Assembly: GCA_913063255.1 (NCBI GenBank)
Contig: CAJXYJ010000010.1
Location: forward strand, 1-38,872
DNA length: 38,872 nucleotides
Direction: 5' to 3'
Source of the DNA: an uncultured Flavobacteriales bacterium
GTDB lineage: Bacteria; Bacteroidota; Bacteroidia; Flavobacteriales; Flavobacteriaceae
The notes under the pieces are model-generated. The model was not told the origin of the DNA. It saw nothing but the letters and a program-made list of their open reading frames with translations, and made no database searches. A program made the translations under genes and the position numbers. Below are positions 25,769 through 34,706 of this stretch, one piece after another. Numbering within the stretch: position 1 is the stretch's first letter; each line of letters starts with the position of its first letter.

Positions 25769-26914
25769 TTATTTAATCTTTAAATTATTTAAAATTGTAT
25801 GAATAACTTCATTATGAGCCTCACATCTAATAATATTATGATTCGTCCTTATTGCTCTTTTACTATAAAAAATAGATACTAATTTATTTTTTAATATCCG
25901 GTTTAAAGAAATAAAGTATCTTCCAAAACCAAAAAGATATGGTAAATACAATGCTTTTTTAGCATTACAAAACTCAATCCATTTTGTTTCTATAAATATT
26001 GGGTCTGTAACTTTTTTTGATCTTTCATTCATTTGCTCTAGTAATTCACTCCCTTTATCCTTCTCCATAAGAGTAATTCCTTTTTTAGTAGCATGAATAG
26101 GAATCATTTCTATTTCAGGTTTTTCTAATAGATCATCGAAAACTAATTTAATTAACAAGCCTTGATTCCATGTATTCCTCCCTTCTCTATACCCAAAGAG
26201 TGTATTTCCTTGCCCATATAAAATAGTTCCTTCATTATAATCTTCTATAGTTCCAATACAATGACTATGTTGACATGTTACCAAATCTGCTCCCTTTTCT
26301 ATAAATTTTCTACATTTTTTTTGAAGAAGAGGACTAGGATATTCATAGTACTCTATTCCCCCGTGATATAATATGATCAAATAGTCTACCCTTTTTTTAA
26401 ATTCTTCAATCCTATCAAAATCTTCATAAGGGTCCAAAAAATTTGCACCATATTCAGTATCTGTTGCTACATTAAATTCCTGTTCAGCGAATGCAACAAC
26501 TCCTATTTTGTAGCCATTTACTATTTTTATATATGGCTCCTTAGCCTTAGATATATTTTCTCCTACTCCAAAAAACTCTACATCATTTTTTTTACATGCA
26601 TTCATTGATGATAACACACCCGATTCCCCACAATCTTTTATGTGATTATTAGCTAAACTTACCGCTTGTATTCCTGCATTTTTAAGAAGTTTAATATAAT
26701 TAGTATTACCAAATAAAACTGGTCCTGCTTTCGTTATTGGACTAGGTGAATCAGTCAATACAAATTCTAAATTTCCTAATACAAAATCAGCTTTATCAAA
26801 AATAGGCAAAACATTATTAAATAAAGAGTCACAATCTTGCTTATCAAAATACTCCCTAGTATCGTCAGTTGGACATAAGTCTCCACAAATGATTATTTCA
26901 GCTTTCTTTTTCAT
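25769..26914 (-). CDS. CapA-family (PGA_cap) metallophosphoesterase-like protein
   Basis: The 381-residue protein carries the motifs of CapA-type calcineurin-like folds in order: IICGDLCP (8-15), VLGNLEFVLTD (44-54), SLANNHIKDCG (86-96), ILYHGGIEYY (about 180-189) and CQHSHCIG (about 214-221). CapA proteins take part in poly-gamma-glutamate capsule formation, and PgsA-like relatives are membrane-bound. Here no N-terminal membrane helix or signal peptide is present, so the protein may act in the cytoplasm. Its ATG overlaps the preceding GT4 gene by 4 nt, and it abuts the polymerase gene. Together with the TupA-like ligase two genes upstream it suggests amino-acid or peptide decoration of the glycan; this is inference. 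Confidence 0.85.
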   Translation of the reverse strand: MKKKAEIIICGDLCPTDDTREYFDKQDCDSLFNNVLPIFDKADFVLGNLEFVLTDSPSPITKAGPVLFGNTNYIKLLKNAGIQAVSLANNHIKDCGESGVLSSMNACKKNDVEFFGVGENISKAKEPYIKIVNGYKIGVVAFAEQEFNVATDTEYGANFLDPYEDFDRIEEFKKRVDYLIILYHGGIEYYEYPSPLLQKKCRKFIEKGADLVTCQHSHCIGTIEDYNEGTILYGQGNTLFGYREGRNTWNQGLLIKLVFDDLLEKPEIEMIPIHATKKGITLMEKDKGSELLEQMNERSKKVTDPIFIETKWIEFCNAKKALYLPYLFGFGRYFISLNRILKNKLVSIFYSKRAIRTNHNIIRCEAHNEVIHTILNNLKIK

Positions 26915-28077
26915 TTCATCAATAAATTATAACGCTTCTCTATTTCCTTTGTATTAAATACGCTATCAAAACCTCTAGAAATAATAGCCTCTTTTATTAA
27001 ACTAAAATCGTTTTTTTTCTCTGGTAACAACTTAATCGCTTCTGCCCATACCCTAGCGTCTAATACATTTAAGAAAGAAACCAAGTTCAATTCCATATCC
27101 ACCGCTTTTGGGAAACCTGTATATAAAATACAAGGCAAACCAGCAGCTTGTGCCTCAACAGCAACTAATCCAAAGCCTTCTTGCAGGGCTGGCCCTAGAA
27201 AACAATCGAAACTATTCATAACAACCGGAATATCATCTCTAACTCCTATATATTTTATCTTATCTTCTATGTTATATTGTTTTGCCTTATTTAAAATTTC
27301 TTTCAAATAATCTGGTTGTTCATCTCTTCCAGCAAATACAAAAACAAAATCAATATTCTCTTTATTAACTTTATCTAAAACATCCATAATAAAAGTCACA
27401 TTCTTATGCCTTACTATTCTACCTACGTTACCTAAAACAATGGTCCCATTTTTAAGTCCATAAGATTCTCTTAATTGCTTTACTCTTGCTTTAGATACAT
27501 TTTGGTAACTAGTTACATCTACTGCGTTTTTAATTATTGCGCTACTTTTAGAAGTCAAAAGCCGCTTGTAAAATAAACTTTCATTTGCTTCTTGAGAACA
27601 GCCCCAAAATTGATTAGCAGAAATAGCCATTAATTGTTTTTGGAATACGAGTTCTAAATTACTCATTAGTTTTGAAAAAACACTTCCTCTAAATTTTAAA
27701 TCCGCATGAGAATGAATAATTATACTTTTTATACCAGCCCTTTTTGCAGCGAGAGCAATTACTCCTGATTTTGCATTCATGTGAATATGAACAATATCTG
27801 GCTTTCCTGTTTTTGAAATTACGCTTTTAAAAGCTTTTATATATTTAAAAAGCCCCAAATCCCATTGCGCAGGTATGTATTCAATAGTAGCGCCCTTTGC
27901 TAAAATTTCTTCATCAAAATCTCCTTTTATAATACCGCTCTTTAATTTATAATTTACTAAAAAGTCAAAGTGAATATTATTTGAAATATTTCTATAAACA
28001 TCCATTAACATCACTTCTGCTCCACCTCTATTCATGGCGCCAGTAACTTGCAATACCTTTATTTTATTTGTATTCAT
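26911..28077 (-). CDS. GT4 glycosyltransferase (EpsF-like)
   Basis: The 388-residue GT-B enzyme begins KIKVLQVTGAMNRGGAEVML, with the GGAE loop typical of EpsF-like GT4 proteins. VHIHMNAKSGVIALAAKRAG follows near 96-115, NVGRIVRHKN near 217-226, and LQEGFGLVAVEAQAAGLP near 301-318, with the E-x7-E pair intact. It is expected to add one sugar of the repeat unit from a nucleotide donor at the inner membrane. It overlaps the CapA-family gene by 4 nt (ATGA). It is not closely related to the CapM-like GT4 pair in the same locus. Confidence 0.88.
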   Translation of the reverse strand: MNTNKIKVLQVTGAMNRGGAEVMLMDVYRNISNNIHFDFLVNYKLKSGIIKGDFDEEILAKGATIEYIPAQWDLGLFKYIKAFKSVISKTGKPDIVHIHMNAKSGVIALAAKRAGIKSIIIHSHADLKFRGSVFSKLMSNLELVFQKQLMAISANQFWGCSQEANESLFYKRLLTSKSSAIIKNAVDVTSYQNVSKARVKQLRESYGLKNGTIVLGNVGRIVRHKNVTFIMDVLDKVNKENIDFVFVFAGRDEQPDYLKEILNKAKQYNIEDKIKYIGVRDDIPVVMNSFDCFLGPALQEGFGLVAVEAQAAGLPCILYTGFPKAVDMELNLVSFLNVLDARVWAEAIKLLPEKKNDFSLIKEAIISRGFDSVFNTKEIEKRYNLLMK

Positions 28078-28083
28078 GCTATT

Positions 28084-29022
28084 TCAAATAATCGGTTCAG
28101 GTAATTTTAACATATCTCCAATAATTGTGTCATATTTAATTGGAGTAAAGTCTGGTAAACCACTTTTTGGAAAAAAGGTCATTTCTCCAAAGATGACTTT
28201 TCCATTTACTTCATATAAATCTACCCTTACAAAAGGAAACTCTTTTGATAAATCTTTAGCAATCGAGATCATCTCCTTTAAGGATTCTGGTTGTTCTACT
28301 TTAATATGAGGCAATGGTTCTAAATCTTTACCAAATGGTAAGATATTCCAATCTAAATCATAAAAATTTTGGGCATGTACATCCGTATCTCTTCCTTTAT
28401 TTGCTTGAACAAATTTAACTTCGCCATTAAAGCAAAAAAACTTATAATCCATTAATTGCCCACTCTTATCCTCCATATATTCTTCACAAATAATACCAGA
28501 GGGCATATTTTTATATGGCCATTCTCTACCCGGCCAAAATATATTGTCTTCGAGCCAACATTGCATTATTTTTTTCCAAGGCTTCCAAGATACTTTTCTT
28601 TTATCGTTAACAATTAAATTCCATCCCGAACCATGAGCTGCTTTTAATACAAATTTATTGGGTAGATTTTCAATTATAAGCTCATCTAGTACTTGGTAAT
28701 AACCAATTACTTTGCTTAGAATACTCTTATACCCTTTTTCTATTAAAAAGGCTCGCACTTTATGTTTATCGGCACAAACAGTCATTAAGGGATTGTGGTA
28801 ATTTAATTTTAACCATTGCTGTTTCTCACTAAATGTTTTAGGGTTCTCCAAATTAGGCAGCTTCCCTGAATACTCAAGATATAATTTATGGATAGCATCT
28901 ATATCTGAATAACTTTTTAAATTTTTAATCCCCTTTCTTTGTTGATTCTTATGCCATATTAATAATAACCAAGGATTGTTGTTTTTTAAGGATACTAAAA
29001 ATGATCTGACATTCTCTTTCAT
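28084..29022 (-). CDS. TupA-like ATP-grasp ligase
   Basis: The product of about 312 residues matches the TupA-like ATP-grasp pattern. ENPKTFSEKQQWLKLNYHNP (about 59-78) and CADKHKVRAFL are followed by NKFVLKAAHGSGWN (about 121-134), the ATP-binding loop. DYKFFCFNGEVKFVQANKGR comes near 188, and FVRVDLYEVNGKVIFGEMTFFPKSG (about 263-287) carries the metal-binding acidic residues. TupA was named for teichuronopeptide synthesis, and ATP-grasp enzymes make amide bonds using ATP. It may attach an amino acid to a uronic acid or amino sugar here. A GTG 6 nt upstream is also in frame; ATG, 2 nt after the preceding stop, was chosen. Confidence 0.85.
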   Translation of the reverse strand: MKENVRSFLVSLKNNNPWLLLIWHKNQQRKGIKNLKSYSDIDAIHKLYLEYSGKLPNLENPKTFSEKQQWLKLNYHNPLMTVCADKHKVRAFLIEKGYKSILSKVIGYYQVLDELIIENLPNKFVLKAAHGSGWNLIVNDKRKVSWKPWKKIMQCWLEDNIFWPGREWPYKNMPSGIICEEYMEDKSGQLMDYKFFCFNGEVKFVQANKGRDTDVHAQNFYDLDWNILPFGKDLEPLPHIKVEQPESLKEMISIAKDLSKEFPFVRVDLYEVNGKVIFGEMTFFPKSGLPDFTPIKYDTIIGDMLKLPEPII

Positions 29023-29024
29023 AG

Positions 29025-30011
29025 TCACTTAGTTCTTCTATAAAGGGCTCTAATAAACATCCAGCTATTTTTTTTCATTACTGATATATAATCACCTTCC
29101 AAAGATTTATAATACCATCTTGCCTGTTGATTCAAAGGTTTTTTACTATGAATATATTCCTTCTCATCTTTGGATAATCTATCATTGATTATTTTTTCAG
29201 CTTCTAATTTATACTTCTTATTTATATTATCAACCATTCCAAATAATAAATTTAAACGTTGTCTCAAAAATTCATTTTTATATTTATTATATAAATTATT
29301 TTCTATTAAATAGTCTTTTGTTATATCCATTACATATGCTAAATCAAATAGCACTTTGTCTTTTCTTGAGGAAGTGGAATTAGGTTGTTGCCTGTAATAA
29401 TACAATCGTTCTGGTAAAATTACAATTTTGTCCAAAGTTGTAATTAATTTCCAGTTAACTGGAATATCCTGTTTGGCAAGTCCTTTTGGGAAATTAATAT
29501 TTAAAGAATTTACAATATCTTTTTTTATCATTTTGACACAAGAAAATGCAGGGCGTTGCAATAACCGCATTTTGTTTTTCGAGTCAAGATTGCTTAATTC
29601 TGATGGAACACACTTGTTTTTTTTCAAATCTTTATGGTTATAAAAAATAGCATAATCCCATATAACCATATCGCTTTTTTGTCTTTCAATGAGGTTATAT
29701 GCTTTCTTAAACAAATTAACATCCACTAAATCATCTCCATCTACAAAAGCAATATATTTACCCTTTGCCATTTTTAATGCCTCATTTCGCGCTATAGCTA
29801 ATCCTTCATTCTCAAGTTTTAGTAACAATTTTATTCTTTTATCATTTTTCGCAAAAGATTCTAAAATTTTTGGTGTACTATCTATTGACCCATCATCAAT
29901 AATAATGATTTCAATATCTTTTAAAGTTTGATTTACAATACAATTTAGACTTTCTTCTATGAAGTTCTCTACATTGTAAGTTGACATCGTAATTGATACC
30001 CGTGGAGTCAT
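29025..30011 (-). CDS. GT2 glycosyltransferase
   Basis: The 328-residue GT-A enzyme begins PRVSITMSTYNVENFIEESL, has IEIIIIDDGSIDSTPKIL (about 32-49) and KYIAFVDGDDLVDVNLF (about 85-101), where DGDD is the metal site. A C-terminal extension rich in Tyr, Arg and Lys is typical of capsule GT2 enzymes. Inverting transfer of one sugar of the repeat unit is expected. It is unlike the other GT2 in the locus beyond these motifs. It is followed directly by the TupA-like gene, and preceded by a GT8 gene 11 nt away. Confidence 0.88.
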   Translation of the reverse strand: MTPRVSITMSTYNVENFIEESLNCIVNQTLKDIEIIIIDDGSIDSTPKILESFAKNDKRIKLLLKLENEGLAIARNEALKMAKGKYIAFVDGDDLVDVNLFKKAYNLIERQKSDMVIWDYAIFYNHKDLKKNKCVPSELSNLDSKNKMRLLQRPAFSCVKMIKKDIVNSLNINFPKGLAKQDIPVNWKLITTLDKIVILPERLYYYRQQPNSTSSRKDKVLFDLAYVMDITKDYLIENNLYNKYKNEFLRQRLNLLFGMVDNINKKYKLEAEKIINDRLSKDEKEYIHSKKPLNQQARWYYKSLEGDYISVMKKNSWMFIRALYRRTK

Positions 30012-30022
30012 ATCTTACTATT

Positions 30023-31024
30023 TTAATTGCTAACTAATTGGCGTAACCAAGTTTTTAAACGAAACCATTGTAAAAAACGTAGAGTTCTAATAAAGACCCT
30101 ATAAGGTGCTAACCAAAACAACCATTTTACCCAAGGTTCTAAAGTTTTGGAAGGCTTTGTAAATTGAACATTCTTCCATGGCGTTTGCTTTTGATAACTA
30201 TTATATAATTTAGTTAAAGGGTGATGATTTCCTTTTACCCAAGGTCGATCAGTAAAATAAGGTGTAAGATGACAAAATATGGGATTACTTTTTGCCTCTT
30301 TAAGCTCTATATCACTATAATAGTCATCTAAACTATGATAGTCCAAAATCTGACGACGATTCAAAACAAAAATTGGTGTCATAGCATTAAACTTAGGATG
30401 AATTACTTTCTTTTTTAAGCATACTCCATTTATAGTTCCCTGATCATGATAAATAACTTTTCCATCATGCATATTGATAAAATTCATCATTTGTTGCTCC
30501 ATATTAACCGACCTCCATTGTTTGAGATTTATAAGCAACATGCCTGCATTAACATAAGAATCAGTAGGATTTAAACCTACGCTCATTTTTTTATCAACTG
30601 AAATAACATCTAAAACACCAGCAATATCATATCCTTCGACATCTTCTTCCCACAATTCTTTCAACGAACTGTTTATGATACTATCACAATCCATATAAAT
30701 AACCTTATTGATATTTTGGGGCAATAAAGTAGGCAAAAACAATCGGTAATAGGTAGCTAATGAACGTACTGCTAGTTTCACTTTATTTTCTAAATAATCA
30801 TGGATTTCTATAGTATCCAAATAATTAATTTGACAATTGTGTTGATGAACTATTTTATCAATTAATGTTTTATTTCTTTTAGATATATTCATATCCAAGA
30901 TATAGAACACTATTGGCTCTTTGTATCTTTTTTCTTCATTGCGATTATTACTTTCTAAAAGAGAGATAATTGCAATTCCAAGAAAAGGAGCGTAATTATC
31001 ATCTGAACTAAAAACTATATTCAT
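30023..31024 (-). CDS. GT8 glycosyltransferase
   Basis: The 333-residue retaining GT-A enzyme begins NIVFSSDDNYAPFLGIAIIS. It contains LPQNINKVIYMDCDSIINSS (about 97-116), where DCD is the metal-binding DxD of LgtC-like GT8 enzymes. YVNAGMLLINLKQWR (about 157-171) and YHDQGTINGVC (about 193-203) are conserved acceptor and donor-loop segments. HPKFN and CHLTPYFTDRPWVKGNHHP follow. The C-terminal part is basic and aromatic, suiting membrane association. Donors in this family are often UDP-Gal or UDP-Glc; the specificity here is unknown. It is a diverged paralogue of the GT8 gene 25 nt upstream. Confidence 0.88.
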   Translation of the reverse strand: MNIVFSSDDNYAPFLGIAIISLLESNNRNEEKRYKEPIVFYILDMNISKRNKTLIDKIVHQHNCQINYLDTIEIHDYLENKVKLAVRSLATYYRLFLPTLLPQNINKVIYMDCDSIINSSLKELWEEDVEGYDIAGVLDVISVDKKMSVGLNPTDSYVNAGMLLINLKQWRSVNMEQQMMNFINMHDGKVIYHDQGTINGVCLKKKVIHPKFNAMTPIFVLNRRQILDYHSLDDYYSDIELKEAKSNPIFCHLTPYFTDRPWVKGNHHPLTKLYNSYQKQTPWKNVQFTKPSKTLEPWVKWLFWLAPYRVFIRTLRFLQWFRLKTWLRQLVSN

Positions 31025-31049
31025 TTGTTTATTATATTTATTTTTTAAA

Positions 31050-31970
31050 TTAGAGACTACGAATTAGTTTAGTAAAGATCCTTTTCCCTATCAAAGTAAA
31101 TCTTTGCATTTTTTTATTTATAGTATCCAATTTATTATATCTTTTTAAGTAATATTTATATTCAGTAGTATGATTTTTTACAAAATCCCACCATACTTTT
31201 GATTGATCCATATATTTTGAATCCCAAGGTTTTGATGCGGTAAAATGAAAAATCACCGGTTTTTCTATTAATTCTTCTGAAGAAAACAAATCCCATAAAT
31301 CGGCACCTTTTGCTCGTATGGGATAAGTTGCATTGTATTTTGGTGGTAGATACAAAATTTTGTTTATACAACTAATGTTCATTATATCTTGATCATGATA
31401 CTCCCATTTGTGTTTTGCCAAATCTATCCATTCTCTCCAAATCTCTGTTGATCTAATTTGTTCCAAATTCATTAATAACACACCAGCATTTATATAGGTG
31501 TATTTTGCATTTTGAAATTTTTCTTTCCAATAAGGGATATTCATCAAGTGTTTTTCAAACACTTGATGAATATAGAGGTTTTTAATTCCTCCAATTATAT
31601 TTTCTCCTATGTCAATTGAAAAAAGCTGAGTCAAATCCTCATTGATCAATACGTCTACATCTAGGTAGATAATTTTGTTTTCATTTGGAATTAAATCATG
31701 AAGCATCAATCGATAATAAGAAGATTCTGTAATTCCTCTATGTTGATGTGCATTTTCAAAAGTATTTTTTGCTAGAATAAATCGGATTTCTAAATTCTTA
31801 TTTGATAAACTTAGTAAGTGTTTCTTGTTTTTATCAGTTAAATCTTTATTGACAACACAATACACCATATATCGTGTTTGATCTTTAGCGTAAAATGCTA
31901 ATGATTTAATTGTAACATATGCTGGTAACGCAAAATTATTATCAAAACAAAATACTACAGGGATTTCCAT
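31050..31970 (-). CDS. GT8 glycosyltransferase with internal perfect inverted repeat
   Basis: The 306-residue enzyme begins IPVVFCFDNNFALPAYVTI, has PNENKIIYLDVDVLINEDL (about 95-113) with DVD as metal site, then YINAGVLLMNLEQIR and EYHDQDIMNISC. HFTASKPWD near 242-250 matches the C-terminal His motif of the family. It is a diverged paralogue of the following GT8. Codons for LYIHQVFEKHLMNI lie in a perfect inverted repeat (arms 31537-31553 and 31557-31573), so the mRNA can form a strong internal hairpin without disturbing the protein. It follows a 140-nt A/T-rich gap, the second-longest in the locus. Confidence 0.87.
   Translation of the reverse strand: MEIPVVFCFDNNFALPAYVTIKSLAFYAKDQTRYMVYCVVNKDLTDKNKKHLLSLSNKNLEIRFILAKNTFENAHQHRGITESSYYRLMLHDLIPNENKIIYLDVDVLINEDLTQLFSIDIGENIIGGIKNLYIHQVFEKHLMNIPYWKEKFQNAKYTYINAGVLLMNLEQIRSTEIWREWIDLAKHKWEYHDQDIMNISCINKILYLPPKYNATYPIRAKGADLWDLFSSEELIEKPVIFHFTASKPWDSKYMDQSKVWWDFVKNHTTEYKYYLKRYNKLDTINKKMQRFTLIGKRIFTKLIRSL
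31537..31573. repeat. Perfect inverted repeat inside the GT8 gene
   Basis: Arms ATATTCATCAAGTGTTT and AAACACTTGATGAATAT are exact reverse complements (17 bp) separated by TTC. The repeat is fully within coding sequence and has no following T-run on the coding strand. Confidence 0.9.
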
Positions 31971-31973
31971 TAT

Positions 31974-32110
31974 TTAACTATATCTATAAAAAAAATCAAT
32001 TAACAATTGGTAAAAACAATAATACTCTAAAATTATTCTCTACTAAAATTTTCAAAATCTATATTGTATAATGCAAACAATAAATAGAACGTTGCTGAAA
32101 TTTTTCTTGT
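31974..32110. other. A/T-rich gap inside the capsule locus
   Basis: These 137 bases between the pyruvyl transferase and GT8 genes contain no gene. A near-consensus TAGATTTTG on the minus strand could be a weak internal promoter, but no TTG at proper spacing accompanies it. Confidence 0.3.
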
Positions 32111-33112
32111 TTATTTATTTACTTTCTCAACAAAACTAAAGCATGCTTCTTTTAACTTATTTGCGTATTCTAAATAACTCTTGGGGTTTGATATATTATT
32201 CCAATCCATATTATTAACATCCAAAATATTAATATTCTTAGAAATACTTGAATCTAAGTTGATTTTTTCTGTTGTAATAATATTTAAATGCTCAATAGTG
32301 CCTTTAAGTCGAGACAATTCTGATTCTCTAAACAAGCCACCGCCAGCAATAAAAACTACTGGAGTACCCAATGCTAAACAAGGCAACGCTACATGAATCC
32401 TAGAAGTTATTACCAGTTTTGCTTTTGCATATTTATGTAAAAGATCTTCACCTAATTTAAACTGCTCCTCTTCATTATAATCTTTACCATAATACGTATG
32501 AGTCAAATATTTGGCCTTCTTCAAAATTTCTTTTGGAATTAACGACTTAATTGTTTTTTTTCTCTTCCCAATTTTAAATATATTTCCTGAAATAATATCC
32601 GAAATAATACTTTTAGGGTAGTCCTTGTATTGAAGCTTTAAATCATCTTTATATAATACATCAACAATTAAAATGTCCTCATTTTTTTCTTCAGATTTAT
32701 ATTTTAAATCCAATGTGGTAGTCAAACATGAACTATAATATGCATCTATACCATATTTCTCCAAATATTTTACCGTCCCTTTATCACGACATCCGATAGG
32801 AGCATATTTCCTCAAATATTGAACATTTTCAGGTTTATTTAAAATTTTTTCAGCGTAACTTGAATTAAGATGAAAGGAAACGAAAAAAGGATTTAAAAAA
32901 TCTTCAGGAGGCCAGTTTTGAGGATGCTGAGTATACCACCCATTCATAATAACTGATGTTCTATCTTTCAAGTTAAGAGTATTTAAATGTTCCCTCTTTA
33001 TCATGCTATCCACTTTGGGTATATATTGTTTAGCTGCTAAACTTTGTATATGATCACCAACATTAAATTTGCCAGAAGGTCCAATATCATAAGTTAATAA
33101 TCCAAATTTCAT
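32111..33112 (-). CDS. Polysaccharide pyruvyl transferase family protein
   Basis: The 333-residue protein fits the PS_pyruv_trans family (CsaB/WcaK relatives). It has LLTYDIGPSGKFNVGDHIQSLAA (about 4-26), IGCRDKGTVKYLEKYGI (about 106-122), and LLHKYAKAKLVITSRIHVALPCLALGTPVVFIAG (about 229-262), where the SRIHVALPCLALGTPV stretch is the most diagnostic part. These enzymes transfer pyruvate from phosphoenolpyruvate to form ketals on sugars, adding negative charge. It is the second structural gene after the regulator, 11 nt downstream of the flippase. Some relatives lack proven pyruvyl transfer, so the exact activity is inferred. Confidence 0.85.
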   Translation of the reverse strand: MKFGLLTYDIGPSGKFNVGDHIQSLAAKQYIPKVDSMIKREHLNTLNLKDRTSVIMNGWYTQHPQNWPPEDFLNPFFVSFHLNSSYAEKILNKPENVQYLRKYAPIGCRDKGTVKYLEKYGIDAYYSSCLTTTLDLKYKSEEKNEDILIVDVLYKDDLKLQYKDYPKSIISDIISGNIFKIGKRKKTIKSLIPKEILKKAKYLTHTYYGKDYNEEEQFKLGEDLLHKYAKAKLVITSRIHVALPCLALGTPVVFIAGGGLFRESELSRLKGTIEHLNIITTEKINLDSSISKNINILDVNNMDWNNISNPKSYLEYANKLKEACFSFVEKVNK

Positions 33113-33123
33113 ATTTTTTTATT

Positions 33124-34644
33124 TTATTTTATTTTATTAAGTATAAATTTTATAATAAATCGTCTTTCTACTCTACTAATCCCAAAAAAAAAAACAAATA
33201 CAACTGATAAAACTATAGACACAAAAGAGAAAACAATAACATTAAAAGCTGTGCTCTCTTGAAACATAATCCCATTTTTAAGTAAAAACAATGTTCCTAA
33301 TAAGAACAAAGTAACTAATAAAACTTGCATTAATAATTTTTTCAATACCTCTTTAAATGAAAATTGTAAAATCTGCCTCACATATAGTATTCTAAAAAAA
33401 TACAAAATGACTCCAATTCCTACTTTACCTAGAAGTACATATTCTGGTGATAAACCCTTATAAAGAAAAACATAGGCTAAAGGTAAATTTAATAGTAATA
33501 TCCCAGAAACTATAATTTGGTAGATTTTTATTTTACCCGTTGCGCTAACTGACATCCAAAATGGTCCAGCTAAAGCTTCAATTAATGACAAAATAATAAC
33601 TAATTGTGTAAAAACAACGGCATATGCAGGCACGATATTTAACCAAATACTTAAAATATATTCCGTGTTTAATAAAACTGGAACCGCTAATATTAGTAAT
33701 AAAAAATACGAAAATTTAGATGTTTGAAAAAGAAGTTTTTTATGAGCTTCAATATTTCCAGATGCATATGTTTTAACTAATTGAGGGTTAAAAGCGATTC
33801 TAAAATTAGAGACAAAAGCATATAAAGCCGTATTTACTTGATTAGCTATCCCCATAGCAGCATTTATGGTAACTCCTAAAAATATATTAAGTATCATAGC
33901 AATTCCTTGATTTGACCCAATAACAGCAATACTACCAAACATACTCCAGCCAGAAAAACCCAAAAGCTCTTTTATCAATTTTTTGTCATGCATATATTCG
34001 TATCGACAAGTTGCAAAGGTTTTACGACAAAACTTCTGATAAATTAAATACATTATAATCGAAAGAGCAAATGTAAGAGCAGAATATAAAATCAACTTAT
34101 CAAATGAAAAATATACTAATGCAAAAACAATAATAAGTTTTAAAATTACTTCAACTATACTCGTCCATGCATAAAATGCCATTTTCTCATAGGCTACGAT
34201 ACTTGCATTATAGGGTACTTTAAGAATAGTAGCAACAAATGTTAATATAGAAAATTGATAAACTACATTTGCTGCACTCACCCTATCCACCGGGATATTA
34301 AGTTTCGTATTCAAAAACCACAATCCAATAGTTTCAGCAAGTATTACTATTACAATGGTAATTATAAAATAAACATTTACACTTATACAGAAAACTTTAT
34401 GAACTCCATCATGATCCTTTTTACCCATTTCATAATTTAAAAACCGCTGTGTGGCAGATGTCATTGACCCGTTAATGAAAGAAAAAAGAACTACAATCCC
34501 GCCTACTAAATTATATATACCAAAATCTTCCACACCCAAAGTATTCAAAACAACTCTGGATGTATATAAAGATACTCCTAGAGTAAGAATCATTCTAGTG
34601 TAAAGAAAAAGTGTGTTTTTAGCTATTGTTTTTGAATTTGACAC
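33124..34644 (-). CDS. wzx: Wzx-type oligosaccharide flippase
   Basis: The 506-residue integral membrane protein has about 12 to 14 helices over its whole length. Its opening KNTLFLYTRMILTLGVSLYTSRVVLNTLG...DFGIYNLVGG is typical of the Bacteroidetes polysaccharide transporter (PST) branch of the MOP superfamily. It should move the undecaprenyl-linked repeat unit to the periplasm. The start is GTG, giving the usual MSNSK opening. It is the first structural gene after the regulator, 62 nt downstream. A second, unrelated-looking flippase gene lies at 36495-37841. Confidence 0.9.
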   Translation of the reverse strand: MSNSKTIAKNTLFLYTRMILTLGVSLYTSRVVLNTLGVEDFGIYNLVGGIVVLFSFINGSMTSATQRFLNYEMGKKDHDGVHKVFCISVNVYFIITIVIVILAETIGLWFLNTKLNIPVDRVSAANVVYQFSILTFVATILKVPYNASIVAYEKMAFYAWTSIVEVILKLIIVFALVYFSFDKLILYSALTFALSIIMYLIYQKFCRKTFATCRYEYMHDKKLIKELLGFSGWSMFGSIAVIGSNQGIAMILNIFLGVTINAAMGIANQVNTALYAFVSNFRIAFNPQLVKTYASGNIEAHKKLLFQTSKFSYFLLLILAVPVLLNTEYILSIWLNIVPAYAVVFTQLVIILSLIEALAGPFWMSVSATGKIKIYQIIVSGILLLNLPLAYVFLYKGLSPEYVLLGKVGIGVILYFFRILYVRQILQFSFKEVLKKLLMQVLLVTLFLLGTLFLLKNGIMFQESTAFNVIVFSFVSIVLSVVFVFFFGISRVERRFIIKFILNKIK

Positions 34645-34706
34645 TTATTATTTATTTTCTTTATTTTGTTTTCAATTATACTAATATTTTAATTTTTATT
34701 CATAGT

